In this document: positions 25,043 to 33,824 of the stretch, piece after piece | Position numbering within the stretch: the stretch's first letter is position 1 | How the letters are laid out: every line of letters begins with the position of its first letter | From: Isosphaeraceae bacterium | GTDB lineage: Bacteria > Planctomycetota > Planctomycetia > Isosphaerales > Isosphaeraceae | NCBI GenBank assembly: GCA_021324445.1 | Contig: JAJPJC010000376.1 | Coordinates: 1-40,530 of the forward strand | Direction of reading: 5' to 3' | DNA length: 40,530 nt | Made by a program: the position numbers and the translations under genes | Notes under the pieces: generated by a model | Told to the model about the DNA's origin: nothing | The model's input: only the letters and a program-made list of their open reading frames with translations | The model's database searches: none

Positions 25043-26931
25043 TTCCCAACCGTCGGCCCGGCCGCGACGAGCCCGGAGACGACCCCTTGGCGGCAGCCCG
25101 CTGCGCGCTGCTGGATGATTACTGGGCGGAGCTGGAGCGCCATCCGGAGTCGGACTCGCGGAGCTGGCTGAGCGACCGCGGCATCCCCGACCAGACCATC
25201 ATCGCCGACCTCGACGTCCTCAAGCTGCTGCACCGGTCGCGCCGCCAGGGGACGGCCGCCGACGAGGCGTCGCAGGTCCCGACCGCCGTGGTCTCGGAAC
25301 CGCTCTGGTCGAGTTTGTCGGAGCCTGCGGCCGACGTGGTCCCCGGGGCTGGGGCCGAGCCCCGCGCGCGGGAGGACCGTCCCCGGGCGCCGGCGGCTGC
25401 GCCGGGGACGGCGAGTGCCGCGGTCCCCATCGAGCGGATCGGCAAGTACGTGGTTGTGGAGTTGCTCGACTCGGGAGGCCAGGCTCAGGTCTTCCGCGTG
25501 ATCCATCCCGGGCTGGCCAAGGAGTTGGTCCTGAAGCTGGCCCGGCGGCCCCTGGCCGGAGGGAGCAGCCCGTTCGAGGCCGGCCCATCCCGCCGCGCCG
25601 GCCTGGTCCGCGAGGGGCAGCTCCTGGCCCGTTGCGAACATCCCAGCCTGGTCCAGGTCGTCGACCTCGATGTCCACGAGGGCCGGCCGTTCGTGGTCAT
25701 GACGCACGTGCCCGGGCTGACCTTGCAGCAGTTCGTCAACCAGCACCCGGTCGCCCCGCGCCAGGCCGCGCGGCTGGTGGCCGAGCTGGCGGGGGCGGTG
25801 GCTTACCTCCATGCCCGGCGGATCATCCACCAGGACATCAAGCCGCGGAACGTCCTGGTGGACGATCAGGGCCGGCCCCGGCTGATCGACTTCGGCCTGG
25901 CGCGGTTGCGGCATGCCTGGTCCGACGTGCCGGACGACTGGGTCGGCGGCACGGCCGACTACATGAGTCCCGAGCAGGCCCTGGGCCGGCCCGATCAGAT
26001 CGGCACCTGGACCGACGTCTTCGGCCTGGGGAGCCTGCTCTACCACCTGCTGACCGGCGGGCCGCTCTACCGGGGGGCCTCGCGCGTCTCGGTCCTCCGG
26101 CAGGCCCGGGAGGCCGGCTATCTCCCGGTCCGGCAGGTCAACCCGCGAGTGCCGCGGGCCCTCGAGCGGATCTGCCACACGGCGATGGCGGCCGACCCCG
26201 CGCAGCGATACCGCACGGCCACGGAGCTCGGGCGCGCCTTGCGGTGGTTCCGAGCCCGGCGCTGGATCGCGGCGGCCGGCCTGATCGTGCTGGCCTGGAC
26301 GGCGGTCGCTCTCGGCACGCCGCGGCGGCAGCCGCGGCCGGATCGACCCGAGCGCGGGGCGAGCCGGCCGGCAACCGGCGCACCGTTGACGATCGATCGC
26401 TTCGCGGTCGAGCACGAGCTCGGCCCGATCGACCTGTCCCAGCGGCCGATTCTCGAGGGCGAGCTCGTGTCGGTGTCGGTCCAGTTCGAGGCGCCGGCCT
26501 ACAGCTATCTCATCGCGCTGAATCCCAACGGCAAGGATCAGTTGTATCTTCCGCCCGGCCAGAGTCAGCCGCGGTCGCCCTCGGCGGAGGTCCGCTTCGA
26601 TGACTTCGGCTTCCCCTTGACCGACGGCCCCGGCCTGCAAGCGTTCGTGGTGGTCGCGTCGCGGCAACCGTTGCCGCCGTATGAAACCTGGCCGGGGACG
26701 GACGGTCTCCGGCAGCGCTGGAAACCCGTCGCGGCCGACGACCTCCAGGGCGTCTGGGAGTACAAGGACGGCCAGGTCAGGCGGCTCTCGAGCGGCGCGC
26801 GCGGCCCGCTGGCGAAACGCCCTGGAGCCGAGTCACTGGCACCGTTGCGAGACGTCTGCGACTACCTCAGGAAGCTCCCCGACGTCGAGACGGTCCAGGC
26901 GATTGCCTTCCCGGTCCGGCCCAAAGGTTGA
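25039..26931 (+). CDS. Transmembrane Ser/Thr kinase with DUF4384-like outer domain
   Basis: A 630-residue protein. The first 130 residues are an acidic helical region and a Pro/Ala-rich linker. The kinase domain (about 135-400) has the glycine loop LLDSGGQAQVFRV, Lys166, catalytic Asp266 in IIHQDIKPRNV (HQD instead of HRD), Asn271, DFG at 284-286 and YMSPEQA. A single transmembrane helix (about 409-427) and a Pro/Arg linker follow. The C-terminal 200 residues resemble DUF4384 (LEGELVSVSVQFEAPAYSYL, IALNPNGKDQLYLPPG) and should lie outside the membrane. Its start overlaps the sigma gene (ATGA). It may sense an extracytoplasmic state and act on the sigma factor or its own operon. Confidence 0.88.
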   Translation: MIPNRRPGRDEPGDDPLAAARCALLDDYWAELERHPESDSRSWLSDRGIPDQTIIADLDVLKLLHRSRRQGTAADEASQVPTAVVSEPLWSSLSEPAADVVPGAGAEPRAREDRPRAPAAAPGTASAAVPIERIGKYVVVELLDSGGQAQVFRVIHPGLAKELVLKLARRPLAGGSSPFEAGPSRRAGLVREGQLLARCEHPSLVQVVDLDVHEGRPFVVMTHVPGLTLQQFVNQHPVAPRQAARLVAELAGAVAYLHARRIIHQDIKPRNVLVDDQGRPRLIDFGLARLRHAWSDVPDDWVGGTADYMSPEQALGRPDQIGTWTDVFGLGSLLYHLLTGGPLYRGASRVSVLRQAREAGYLPVRQVNPRVPRALERICHTAMAADPAQRYRTATELGRALRWFRARRWIAAAGLIVLAWTAVALGTPRRQPRPDRPERGASRPATGAPLTIDRFAVEHELGPIDLSQRPILEGELVSVSVQFEAPAYSYLIALNPNGKDQLYLPPGQSQPRSPSAEVRFDDFGFPLTDGPGLQAFVVVASRQPLPPYETWPGTDGLRQRWKPVAADDLQGVWEYKDGQVRRLSSGARGPLAKRPGAESLAPLRDVCDYLRKLPDVETVQAIAFPVRPKG

Positions 26932-27008
26932 ACTCCGGTCGTGACGGCAGCCACCGGCGGAGGCCCGGAGGGATTCTTTCCATTTCACGTCTTTGAGATA
27001 TATCTGCC

Positions 27009-30000
27009 ATGGAACCACGAGACGTCCACGCGCGTCGGTGGCGGCGGCTTCGCGACGTCGGGGTGAGCCTCATCCTGTCGGTCACGGTGGCCGCGGTCCG
27101 CGCCCAAGGCCCCGCAAGGAAGGACGCCGCACGCGCCCGGCATTCGCCGCCCTGGCAGCGCGTCCTCACGGGCGACGACGCTCAGCGCGTCAAAGCGCTG
27201 GAGAAGACCGTCGACGAGCTGGAGAAGCAGGGTCAGTTCGCCGAAGCCATGGCGCCTGCCCGGGAGGGCCTGGCGATCCGGCAGCGCGTGCAAGGTGAGG
27301 ATCACTGGCAGACGATCGAGGCGCGGATCACGGTCCAGACCTGGCAGCGCGTGGCCGGCCTGCCGCCCGGGGACCAGTCCGACCTGGCGGCGGCCCTTCG
27401 CCAGCAGGAGGAGGCTGACCAGCTCTATGAGAAGGGGCGTTACGCCGAGCTCGAGCCTCTGGTGCGCACCATCTGGGAAGTCCACCGTCGCATCCTGGGC
27501 GCGGAGCATCCCTACACGGCCGTACGCGCCAACAATCTGGCCGCCTACCTCCGTGCCCGCGGAAGGTATGCCGAGGCCGAGCCGCTGCTCGAGCAAGTCC
27601 TGGCCATCCGCCGCAAGACTCTGGGCAGGGAGCATCCTTTCACCGCCTTGAGCTGCAACAACCTGGCCATGGTCCTCGAGGCTCAGGGCAAGTTCGCCGA
27701 GTCCGAGCACCTCTTCCAGGAGGCTCTGGCGATCCGTCGCCAGACCCTGGGTGACGACCACCCGGTCACGGCCTCAAGCTATGACAACCTGGCCTACAAC
27801 TGGCACGCCCTGGGGAAGCTTGCCGAGGCCGAGCCACTGCTCCGCAAGGCGCTGACGATCCGTCGCAAGGCCCTGGGCGAGGACCACCCCCTCCTCGCCT
27901 ACAGCTACAACAACCTGGCTGCCAATCTGGACGCGCGGGGGAAGTCCGCCGAGGCCGAGCCGCTGTTCCAGAGGGCCCTGGAGATTCGCCGCAAGGTCCT
28001 GGGCGAGGACCACCCCGATACGGCCTCGAGCTACGAAAACCTGGCCATCAACCGGCATTACCAGGGGAAGTCCGCCGAGGCCGAGCCGCTCTTGCAACAG
28101 GCGTTGAGGATCCGTCTCAAAGTCCTGGGCGCCGACCACCCCGATACGGCCCAGAGCTACAGCGAATTGGCCGCGCACCTCGATGACCGGCGGAAGTACG
28201 CCGAGGCCGAGCCCCTCCATCAGCGGGCCCTGGCGATTCGTCGCACCCGGCTGGGCGAGGGCCATCCCAAAACGGCCTTGAGCTACCACAACCTCGCCTT
28301 GAGCCTCGATGACCGGGGCCAGCACTCCCAGGCCGGGCGGCTCTTTGGGCAGGCGCTGGCGATCCGTCGCAAGGCGCTGGGCGAAGACCACCCCGATACG
28401 GCCCGAAGCTACTCCAGCCTGGCCGCCAACCTGCACAGCCAGGGAAAGTTCGCCGAGGCCGACGTGATGGCGATCGCGGCGGCGGGGAGCTTCGAGGCAG
28501 CGCGGCCGCGGATCAGTTTCACGGGAATGGACCGGGCCGAGTTCAGCGCGCGGAGCTCCCCCCTGCCCCTTCTCGCCGCCCTCCTGGTTCGGCAGGGCCG
28601 CGACCAGGACGCCTGGCAGCGCTGGGAATCGGGACTGGCGCGCGGCCTGTTCGACGACCTGACGGCCCGCCGCCGCCGGCCCCTGACACCCGAGGAGCGC
28701 GGCCGACAGGAAGACCTGATCGGCCAGCTCAACCGGCTCGATAACCAGATCGGTGCCCTGGCCGCCGCCAGTACGCCCGCCGACGACCAGCTCAAACGGC
28801 TCGACTCACTCAAGGACCGGCGCCTGGAGTTGCAGGGCCGGCTGGCCCAGTTCGAGGCGGGGCTGGTCCAGAAATACAAGGTGGCCGCTGGGGCGGTCTA
28901 TAGCCTCGATCCGATCCAGACCCGGCTCCCGGCCGACGCGGCCCTGGTCGGCTGGCTCGACCTCAGGACCCTGCCCCAGTCCAGCGATCCCCGGGGCGAC
29001 CACTGGGCCTGCGTGGTGCGACGCTCGGGCACGCCGCGGTGGGTCCGCATCCCAGGCACTGGGCCGAACCAGGCGTGGACTGCGGCCGACGACCAGCAGC
29101 CCGGCCAGGTCCGAGCGCTGCTGGGCCGCAGCGATGTGCCGCCCTGCCAGGCGCCTCTGGCGGCGATGGCCGCGCAGCGGCTCGCGCCGCTGGAGCCAAC
29201 CCTGAGTGCCCGTGACGATCTGCCAGCGGTCCGGCACCTGATCGTCCTGCCCTCCCCGGCCCTGGCTGGTGTCCCGGTCGAGGCCCTGCTCGCAGCCCGA
29301 CCGTCCGAGGCACCGAACTATCTCGTCAGCTACGCCCCCTCGGGCACCCTCTTCGCCTGGCTCCAGGAACGCCGAGAGGATCCCGGCGCGCCGGTGCGAT
29401 CCGGCCGACTCCTCGCCCTGGGCGACCCGATGCCGCCACCGCCGGAGGAGCCGACTCCACCGACCCCCAGGCCGCACCCGCCCGTGGCCCAGGCCATCCT
29501 CGCCCAGCGGGCGGCCGACGCCCTGCTCCGCCGCTCCCGCGGCGCGACGTTTGAGCGACTCCCCGGCACCCGCCGCGAGGTCCAGGCCCTCGCCAGCCTC
29601 TTCGACCAGAGTGAAATCCATCTTGGCTCCGATGCCAGCGAGCAGACCCTCGAGGCCCTGCGAGCCAACGGCCAGCTCAGCACCTTCACAGTCATCCACC
29701 TGGCGACGCACGGCAAGATCGACGACCGGGCGCCGATGAACTCGCGGCTGCTGCTGGCCCAGGACCGCCTCCCCGATCCGACCGCCGCGTGGCCGCTCGA
29801 GGTGCCGGTCGTCGACGGCGTGCTCACCGCCGGGGAGGTCCTGAACACCTGGAAGCTCCACGCCGAGCTGGTGACCTTGAGCGCCTGCCAGAGCGGCCTG
29901 GGCCGCCAAGGTGGCGGCGAGGGCTTCATCGGCTTCGCCCAGGCGTTCTTCCTGGCCGGCGCCCGCAGCCTGGTGGTCAGCCTGTGGGAAGTGAATGACC

Positions 30001-30266
30001 AGGCGGCGTCGTTATTGATGTCGCGGTTCTACCAGAACTGGCTGGGAAAGCGTCCGGGTCTGGACCGGCCGCTGTCGAAGGCCGAGGCGATGCGCGAGGC
30101 CAGGGACTGGCTGCGCGGGCTGACCGGCGCGCAGGTCGAGCGGGAGTTGACCGCGATCGCGCGGGGTGAGCTGCAACGCCGCTCCGGCCCGTTGCCCGCG
30201 GCGGGCCGGCCGTTCGCGCATCCCCATTACTGGGCCGGCTTCATCCTGATGGGCGATCCCAACTGA
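27009..30266 (+). CDS. TPR-CHAT caspase-like protease
   Basis: A 1085-residue protein. The N-terminus has basic residues followed by VGVSLILSVTVAAVRAQG, a possible signal peptide. Eight kinesin-light-chain-type TPRs of exactly 42 residues (about 143-478) come next, then a helical linker with Leu/Arg-rich heptads (about 560-620). The CHAT domain is C-terminal (about 740-1085) with the catalytic dyad: His901 in IHLATHGK and Cys960 in LSACQSGLG, followed by FIGFAQAFFLAGARSLVVSL and HYWAGFILMGDPN. CHAT is a clan CD peptidase relative (caspase, separase). Both catalytic residues are present, so protease activity is predicted. It begins 77 bases after the kinase gene, so it is likely in that operon. 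Its substrate is unknown. Confidence 0.9.
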   Translation: MEPRDVHARRWRRLRDVGVSLILSVTVAAVRAQGPARKDAARARHSPPWQRVLTGDDAQRVKALEKTVDELEKQGQFAEAMAPAREGLAIRQRVQGEDHWQTIEARITVQTWQRVAGLPPGDQSDLAAALRQQEEADQLYEKGRYAELEPLVRTIWEVHRRILGAEHPYTAVRANNLAAYLRARGRYAEAEPLLEQVLAIRRKTLGREHPFTALSCNNLAMVLEAQGKFAESEHLFQEALAIRRQTLGDDHPVTASSYDNLAYNWHALGKLAEAEPLLRKALTIRRKALGEDHPLLAYSYNNLAANLDARGKSAEAEPLFQRALEIRRKVLGEDHPDTASSYENLAINRHYQGKSAEAEPLLQQALRIRLKVLGADHPDTAQSYSELAAHLDDRRKYAEAEPLHQRALAIRRTRLGEGHPKTALSYHNLALSLDDRGQHSQAGRLFGQALAIRRKALGEDHPDTARSYSSLAANLHSQGKFAEADVMAIAAAGSFEAARPRISFTGMDRAEFSARSSPLPLLAALLVRQGRDQDAWQRWESGLARGLFDDLTARRRRPLTPEERGRQEDLIGQLNRLDNQIGALAAASTPADDQLKRLDSLKDRRLELQGRLAQFEAGLVQKYKVAAGAVYSLDPIQTRLPADAALVGWLDLRTLPQSSDPRGDHWACVVRRSGTPRWVRIPGTGPNQAWTAADDQQPGQVRALLGRSDVPPCQAPLAAMAAQRLAPLEPTLSARDDLPAVRHLIVLPSPALAGVPVEALLAARPSEAPNYLVSYAPSGTLFAWLQERREDPGAPVRSGRLLALGDPMPPPPEEPTPPTPRPHPPVAQAILAQRAADALLRRSRGATFERLPGTRREVQALASLFDQSEIHLGSDASEQTLEALRANGQLSTFTVIHLATHGKIDDRAPMNSRLLLAQDRLPDPTAAWPLEVPVVDGVLTAGEVLNTWKLHAELVTLSACQSGLGRQGGGEGFIGFAQAFFLAGARSLVVSLWEVNDQAASLLMSRFYQNWLGKRPGLDRPLSKAEAMREARDWLRGLTGAQVERELTAIARGELQRRSGPLPAAGRPFAHPHYWAGFILMGDPN
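27435..28442 (+). repeat. Eight in-frame 126-base repeats within the CHAT gene
   Basis: Eight consecutive 42-codon units run from 27435 to 28442 with no insertion or deletion. Each encodes a TPR of the form AEAEPLLxxALxIRRKxLG, then xDHPDTAxSYxNLA. The units are well matched at DNA level, especially copies 4-6, suggesting recent expansion or gene conversion. Confidence 0.85.
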
Positions 30267-30275
30267 GCGGCTACC

Positions 30276-30352
30276 AGACGGCTCGGGAGAGCCGTCCTAC
30301 GCCGCTGGGATCGACGACGTGACTCACCTAGGACGGCTCTCCCGAGCCGTCT
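30276..30352. repeat. Perfect 24-base inverted repeat with palindromic arms
   Basis: Arms at 30276-30299 and 30329-30352 are exact reverse complements over 24 bases with a 29-base loop. Each arm is itself a hairpin (gacggctc, four bases, gagccgtc), so a cruciform with side hairpins is possible. It starts ten bases after the CHAT stop codon and could terminate that operon. The remainder of 30353-30602 holds no gene I can support. Confidence 0.85.
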
Positions 30353-30602
30353 GAGACGGCCTATCCGGGTTCCTCTCCCGGACTCGCCAGTGGCAACGTG
30401 TCCTGGCCCCCAGTCAGTGCATTCATGGTTGCATCTGCCTCCGGGGGCGTCGCGTCACGGGATCGGGAATCGGCGAGTCGCGCAGGCACCTCGGCTGAAA
30501 GACCTGATCCGGCCGCCGCGCGGTTGTCAACGCGGGAGTCCCTCAGGTATCTTCGCCGGGATTCCCGTCGAACGGGTCGCGGTCCCGGTCTGGAGCCGAT
30601 CC

Positions 30603-31112
30603 ATGTCGCGGTTGGACACCGAGCGGTTGGTCCTCCGAATGTTCCGCGAGTCAGACCTCGACGCCTACGCGGCGATGCTTGGCGACCCGGAAGTCATGCG
30701 CTATCTGGCGCCGAATCCCATGACCCGCGCCGAGGCCTGGCGGAACATGGCGATGGTCCTGGGTCATTGGCAATTGCGCGGGTTTGGTCTGTGGGCCCTT
30801 GAGGAACGCGCCAGCGGGCTCCTGGTCGGCCGCGCCGGCTGCTGGCTCCCGGAGGGCTGGCCGGGGTTCGAGGTCGGCTGGGCGTTGCGCCGGGAGTGCT
30901 GGGGCCGCGGCTATGCCACCGAAGCCGCGCGCGCCGCGGTCCATCACGCCTTCACCGCGCTGGGTCAGACGCGCGTCATCAGCCTGATCCGCCCCGACAA
31001 TGCCCGCTCGATCGCGGTCGCCGCTCGCCTGGGGATGACCGACTGCGGGAAGACCGACCTCAATGGCAACACGACGTTGATCTACGCCCTGGACCGCCAC
31101 GCCAATGGGTGA
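30603..31112 (+). CDS. GNAT N-acetyltransferase, RimJ/RimL type
   Basis: A 169-residue acetyltransferase of the Acetyltransf_3 group opening TERLVLRMFRESDLDAYAAM. The acetyl-CoA site is in the segment RRECWGRGYATEAARAAV, and the C-terminal VISLIRPDNARSIAVAARLG is typical of the RimJ/RimL family. It moves an acetyl group from acetyl-CoA to an amine, often a protein N-terminus or small molecule; the substrate is unknown. The ATG at 30603 begins the fold; the frame is open further upstream without similarity. It stands alone, between the CHAT hairpin and the RRM gene. Confidence 0.88.
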   Translation: MSRLDTERLVLRMFRESDLDAYAAMLGDPEVMRYLAPNPMTRAEAWRNMAMVLGHWQLRGFGLWALEERASGLLVGRAGCWLPEGWPGFEVGWALRRECWGRGYATEAARAAVHHAFTALGQTRVISLIRPDNARSIAVAARLGMTDCGKTDLNGNTTLIYALDRHANG

Positions 31113-31464
31113 TCCTCCGTCCACAACGGTGTGACGGCGGGTCGTCCCCACTGCGGGCGGACCCGGCCGGATCCGAACCGGTTCGCCCAGACCACCCAGC
31201 CCAACTCCCCCCGGGGGGCCAGTGCCACGAGGGGAATCTCCCCAACGGATGATGATTTCACGGAATTCGCTCTATCCCGCAGGAGCTTGACTGATTTATA
31301 ATAGAGATGGTTGGAAACCGAACGAGTGCCGGTCGTGAATCCCTCCGGAATCGGTCCGCTTGCCTCTCTCGCCTTTCCACCCACTGGGGTCGCCAGGCCG
31401 GCCCCGCGCTGACGACCCGGTAACTGATCGTTGGGTCGTGACTTCTGGTCTGAGGAGATTGAGA
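31113..31464 (+). promoter_or_regulatory. Leader/promoter region of the RRM gene
   Basis: In this 352-base gap a TATAAT at 31297-31302 lies in a locally AT-rich stretch (31285-31310). No good -35 is visible at the usual distance. If used, transcription would start near 31310 and give an untranslated leader of about 150 bases, as is common for cold-shock RNA-binding protein genes. The ribosome-binding site tgaggag at 31450-31456 precedes the GTG start. Confidence 0.35.
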
Positions 31465-31827
31465 GTGGGGAAGAAACTGTATGTCGGAAACCTCGCCTAC
31501 CGGGTGAGTAGCTCCGACCTGGAACAACTGTTTTCGCAGTATGGCAGCGTGCAGAGCGCGGAGGTCATCTCCGACCGCGACACGGGCAGGAGCAAAGGCT
31601 TCGGATTCGTCGAGATGAGTTCCGATGCCGAAGCACGGGCAGCGATCGACGCCCTTCACGACCAGGAGCACGACGGTCGTCGCCTGACAGTCAACGAGGC
31701 CAGGCCCCGTGAGCCCCGAACCGGGGGCGGTGGCGGGGGTGGGGGCGGCGGCTGGCGCGGCGGCGGCGGTGGTGGCGGCGGCGGCCGCGGCGGCCGCAGC
31801 GGCGGCTATGACACCCGGCGCTATTGA
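31465..31827 (+). CDS. Glycine-rich RRM RNA-binding protein
   Basis: A 120-residue protein with one RNA recognition motif and a Gly/Arg tail. RNP2 is KLYVGNLAY (residues 4-12) and RNP1 is SKGFGFVEM; DTGRS precedes RNP1. The C-terminal 38 residues are nearly all Gly and Arg, encoded by ggc/ggt repeats. This is the cyanobacterial/planctomycete Rbp type, which binds single-stranded RNA and is often cold-induced. The start is a GTG with a tgaggag site eight bases upstream; the open frame extends to 31360 without RRM character. Confidence 0.92.
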   Translation: MGKKLYVGNLAYRVSSSDLEQLFSQYGSVQSAEVISDRDTGRSKGFGFVEMSSDAEARAAIDALHDQEHDGRRLTVNEARPREPRTGGGGGGGGGGWRGGGGGGGGGRGGRSGGYDTRRY

Positions 31828-32098
31828 CCGATTGCCGGCGCCACGTCCGACCGGATTCGCAAAAACCAGGCCTCGTCCAGCGGCCACCAGTCGCCGTGGT
31901 TCCCCGCGAATCACGGCGACGCTCCCTCTCCCCTGCTTCATGTCTGAAATTCCGAATTCTTTCGGACTCCCGGCCGCGATGAGCCACCGCTGGGTTCGGT
32001 GACCTCGGGCTCGACTCGACTCGGCCCTGCGCCGCGCCGCGCTGGATCAGGACCGGCACAGGCGAGGCGGTGACGGCTCGGAACCGACTCGGGGACGC

Positions 32099-32614
32099 TC
32101 AACCGCCCTCGGTCTTGCTCTTGGCGGCGGCCAGCGGCCGGAGCACGGCCAGCATGGTATTGAGATGGGCCAGCCGGGGGCCAAAACGATCGACGAAATC
32201 GCTGAGCGAGAAATCGCCTTCCATCAAGTTCTCGTGGTTGTCTTCCACGTAATTGGCGAGTTCGGCCATCAACGCGGCATGGACCTGCTCGAGGCGGCCC
32301 AGGGTCTCGCGGCAGGAGTCCAGCACGTGCTCGTGGCCGGCCTGCCAGCGCTCGAGCTCGGCACCCTGGCGGGCGCGCTGCTCGCGGTTGACCTGGAGCA
32401 GCTCGCGGGAGATCTCCAGTTGCTGGCGCTGATTCTCCAGCATCTGACGCTGGATCTCCAGCGACTGGTTCTGAAGGTTGGCGATCAGGTGGAGCAGGAG
32501 GATGGGATCATTGGGGTTGGCAATGGCGGCAGCGGGGTTTTGCCCGGTGGGAGAGACCTCCATGCGATAGGTCCACGCTGCCGCAGCCGACGATGGGTTT
32601 TCGCGTGATGGCAC
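32099..32614 (-). CDS. Coiled-coil hypothetical protein
   Basis: About 171 residues. A Pro/Ala-rich head precedes a long coiled coil of Leu/Gln/Arg/Glu heptads (about 40-125: IQRQMLENQRQQLEISRELL, LLQVNREQRARQGAELERWQ), then a small globular end (MEGDFSLSDFVDRFGPRLAH). No membrane segment. I prefer the GTG at 32614, which follows a ggaggagg site; that site lies inside the first codons of the alternative ATG at 32629. Family not recognised; it resembles structural or scaffolding proteins. Confidence 0.7.
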   Translation of the reverse strand: MPSRENPSSAAAAWTYRMEVSPTGQNPAAAIANPNDPILLLHLIANLQNQSLEIQRQMLENQRQQLEISRELLQVNREQRARQGAELERWQAGHEHVLDSCRETLGRLEQVHAALMAELANYVEDNHENLMEGDFSLSDFVDRFGPRLAHLNTMLAVLRPLAAAKSKTEGG

Positions 32615-32815
32615 TCCGACCTCCTCCATTGGTATCGATCTGAACCGCGCCGCAGATCCCCTCCCCGGCCGGGCCGCACCGCACCGCAGGCTGGCTCCGA
32701 CGCCTTCGACCGCTCCATTCTACGCGAGCCGGTCCGCGCCGGATAGACCATTGGTGTCGACTTTGTCGCGGGCCGGCCGGCGGGACGGGGCGGGGCCGTC
32801 TGACCCCGGCACCAG

Positions 32816-32876
32816 CGTCGGTCAGGCTGTCCCGCCTGACTCCCCAGGCACGTCAGGCGGGACAGCCTGACCGACG
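32816..32876. repeat. Perfect 25-base inverted repeat with palindromic arms
   Basis: Arms at 32816-32840 and 32852-32876 pair perfectly over 25 bases with an 11-base loop. Each arm contains its own hairpin (gtcaggc, six bases, gcctgac). It ends five bases from the nnrD stop codon and could terminate nnrD transcription from the minus strand, though no T-run follows. It has the same architecture as 30276-30352 with different sequence. Confidence 0.87.
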
Positions 32877-32881
32877 TGAAT

Positions 32882-33772
32882 TCATGTGATAATGTCAGGG
32901 TCAGGCATCAGGTGGGTGAACGCATCGGGCAGGGCGTCGACCAGGTCGCCGGCGATCAGGCCGAGTTCGCCGTGGTTGTCCCGCGCGATGTCGCCGGCGA
33001 GCCCGTGGACGAAGACGCCCAACTGGGCGGCCTCGAAGGCCGGCAGGCCCTGGGCCAAAAGCGCGGCGATCACGCCGGTCAGGACATCGCCGGTGCCGCC
33101 GGTGGCCATTCCGGGGTTGCCCGTGCTGTTCTCGAAGTAGCGGCGCCCGTCGGTGACGATCGTGCCGGCCCCCTTGAGCACGACCACCAGCGCCGGGGAG
33201 GTGGTGGCGAGCTGGGCCGCCTGGCCCGGGCGATCGGCCTGGATTTCGGTCACGCCCGTGCCGGTCAAGCGGGCGAACTCACCCGGGTGGGGTGTCAGGA
33301 TGACCGGGCGAGCGACCCCGGCGAGCAGCTCGGTCTGACCGACCAGGGCGTTGAGGCCGTCGGCGTCGAGGATCAGGGGTTTGTCGGTCTCGGCCAGGAG
33401 GAAGCGGAGCAGTCCGTGGATCTCCTCCGACTGGCCCAGACCCGGCCCGACGGCGACCACCGTGGCCGGCGCGAGCAACCGCTGGAGGACCGGACGCGCC
33501 TTGGGGAAGTCGATCAAGCCATCCGCCGTGCAGGCCAGAGGATAGGTCATGTAGGAGGGTTCGAAGCCGGCGACGACCGGCTGCACTTCCGCGGCGGTGG
33601 CGATGCGGACCAGTCCGGCGCCGGAGCGCAGCGCGGCGGCTCCGCAGAGGGCCGCGGCGCCGGCCATGCCCCGCGAGCCCGCCACGACCAGGACCGTCCC
33701 GAATCGGCCCTTGTGGCTCTCCCGCGGCCGCGGGGCCAGTTGCGGGATCGCTTCGATGCGTTCCAGTGCCAT
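32882..33772 (-). CDS. nnrD: ADP-dependent NAD(P)H-hydrate dehydratase
   Basis: This 296-residue enzyme repairs damaged hydrated NADH/NADPH using ADP (or ATP). It has the ribokinase-like fold: GTVLVVAGSRGMAGAAALCG, VVAVGPGLGQSEE, LILDADGLNAL, VILTPHPGEFARLTG and the signature GMATGGTGDVLTGVIAALLA, whose Asp is catalytic. It is the dehydratase domain alone, without the epimerase (NnrE) half of the two-domain protein. It lies 52 bases after larB on the same strand, so co-transcription is likely. Confidence 0.92.
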   Translation of the reverse strand: MALERIEAIPQLAPRPRESHKGRFGTVLVVAGSRGMAGAAALCGAAALRSGAGLVRIATAAEVQPVVAGFEPSYMTYPLACTADGLIDFPKARPVLQRLLAPATVVAVGPGLGQSEEIHGLLRFLLAETDKPLILDADGLNALVGQTELLAGVARPVILTPHPGEFARLTGTGVTEIQADRPGQAAQLATTSPALVVVLKGAGTIVTDGRRYFENSTGNPGMATGGTGDVLTGVIAALLAQGLPAFEAAQLGVFVHGLAGDIARDNHGELGLIAGDLVDALPDAFTHLMPDPDIIT

Positions 33773-33824
33773 GGGCGTGCTTGCTCCGTCGGCCCGGGGC
33801 GCGGCGCGGCGCGGGCCGGTGGGT

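Noticed and set aside
24373..26667. 764-residue minus-strand open frame opposite the sigma and kinase genes
   Set aside because: Shadow of two clearly assigned genes; no family motif, no ribosome-binding site.
27435..28442. Regular 126-base repeats considered as a CRISPR or satellite array
   Set aside because: They encode in-frame 42-residue TPRs and have no spacer-like unique parts.
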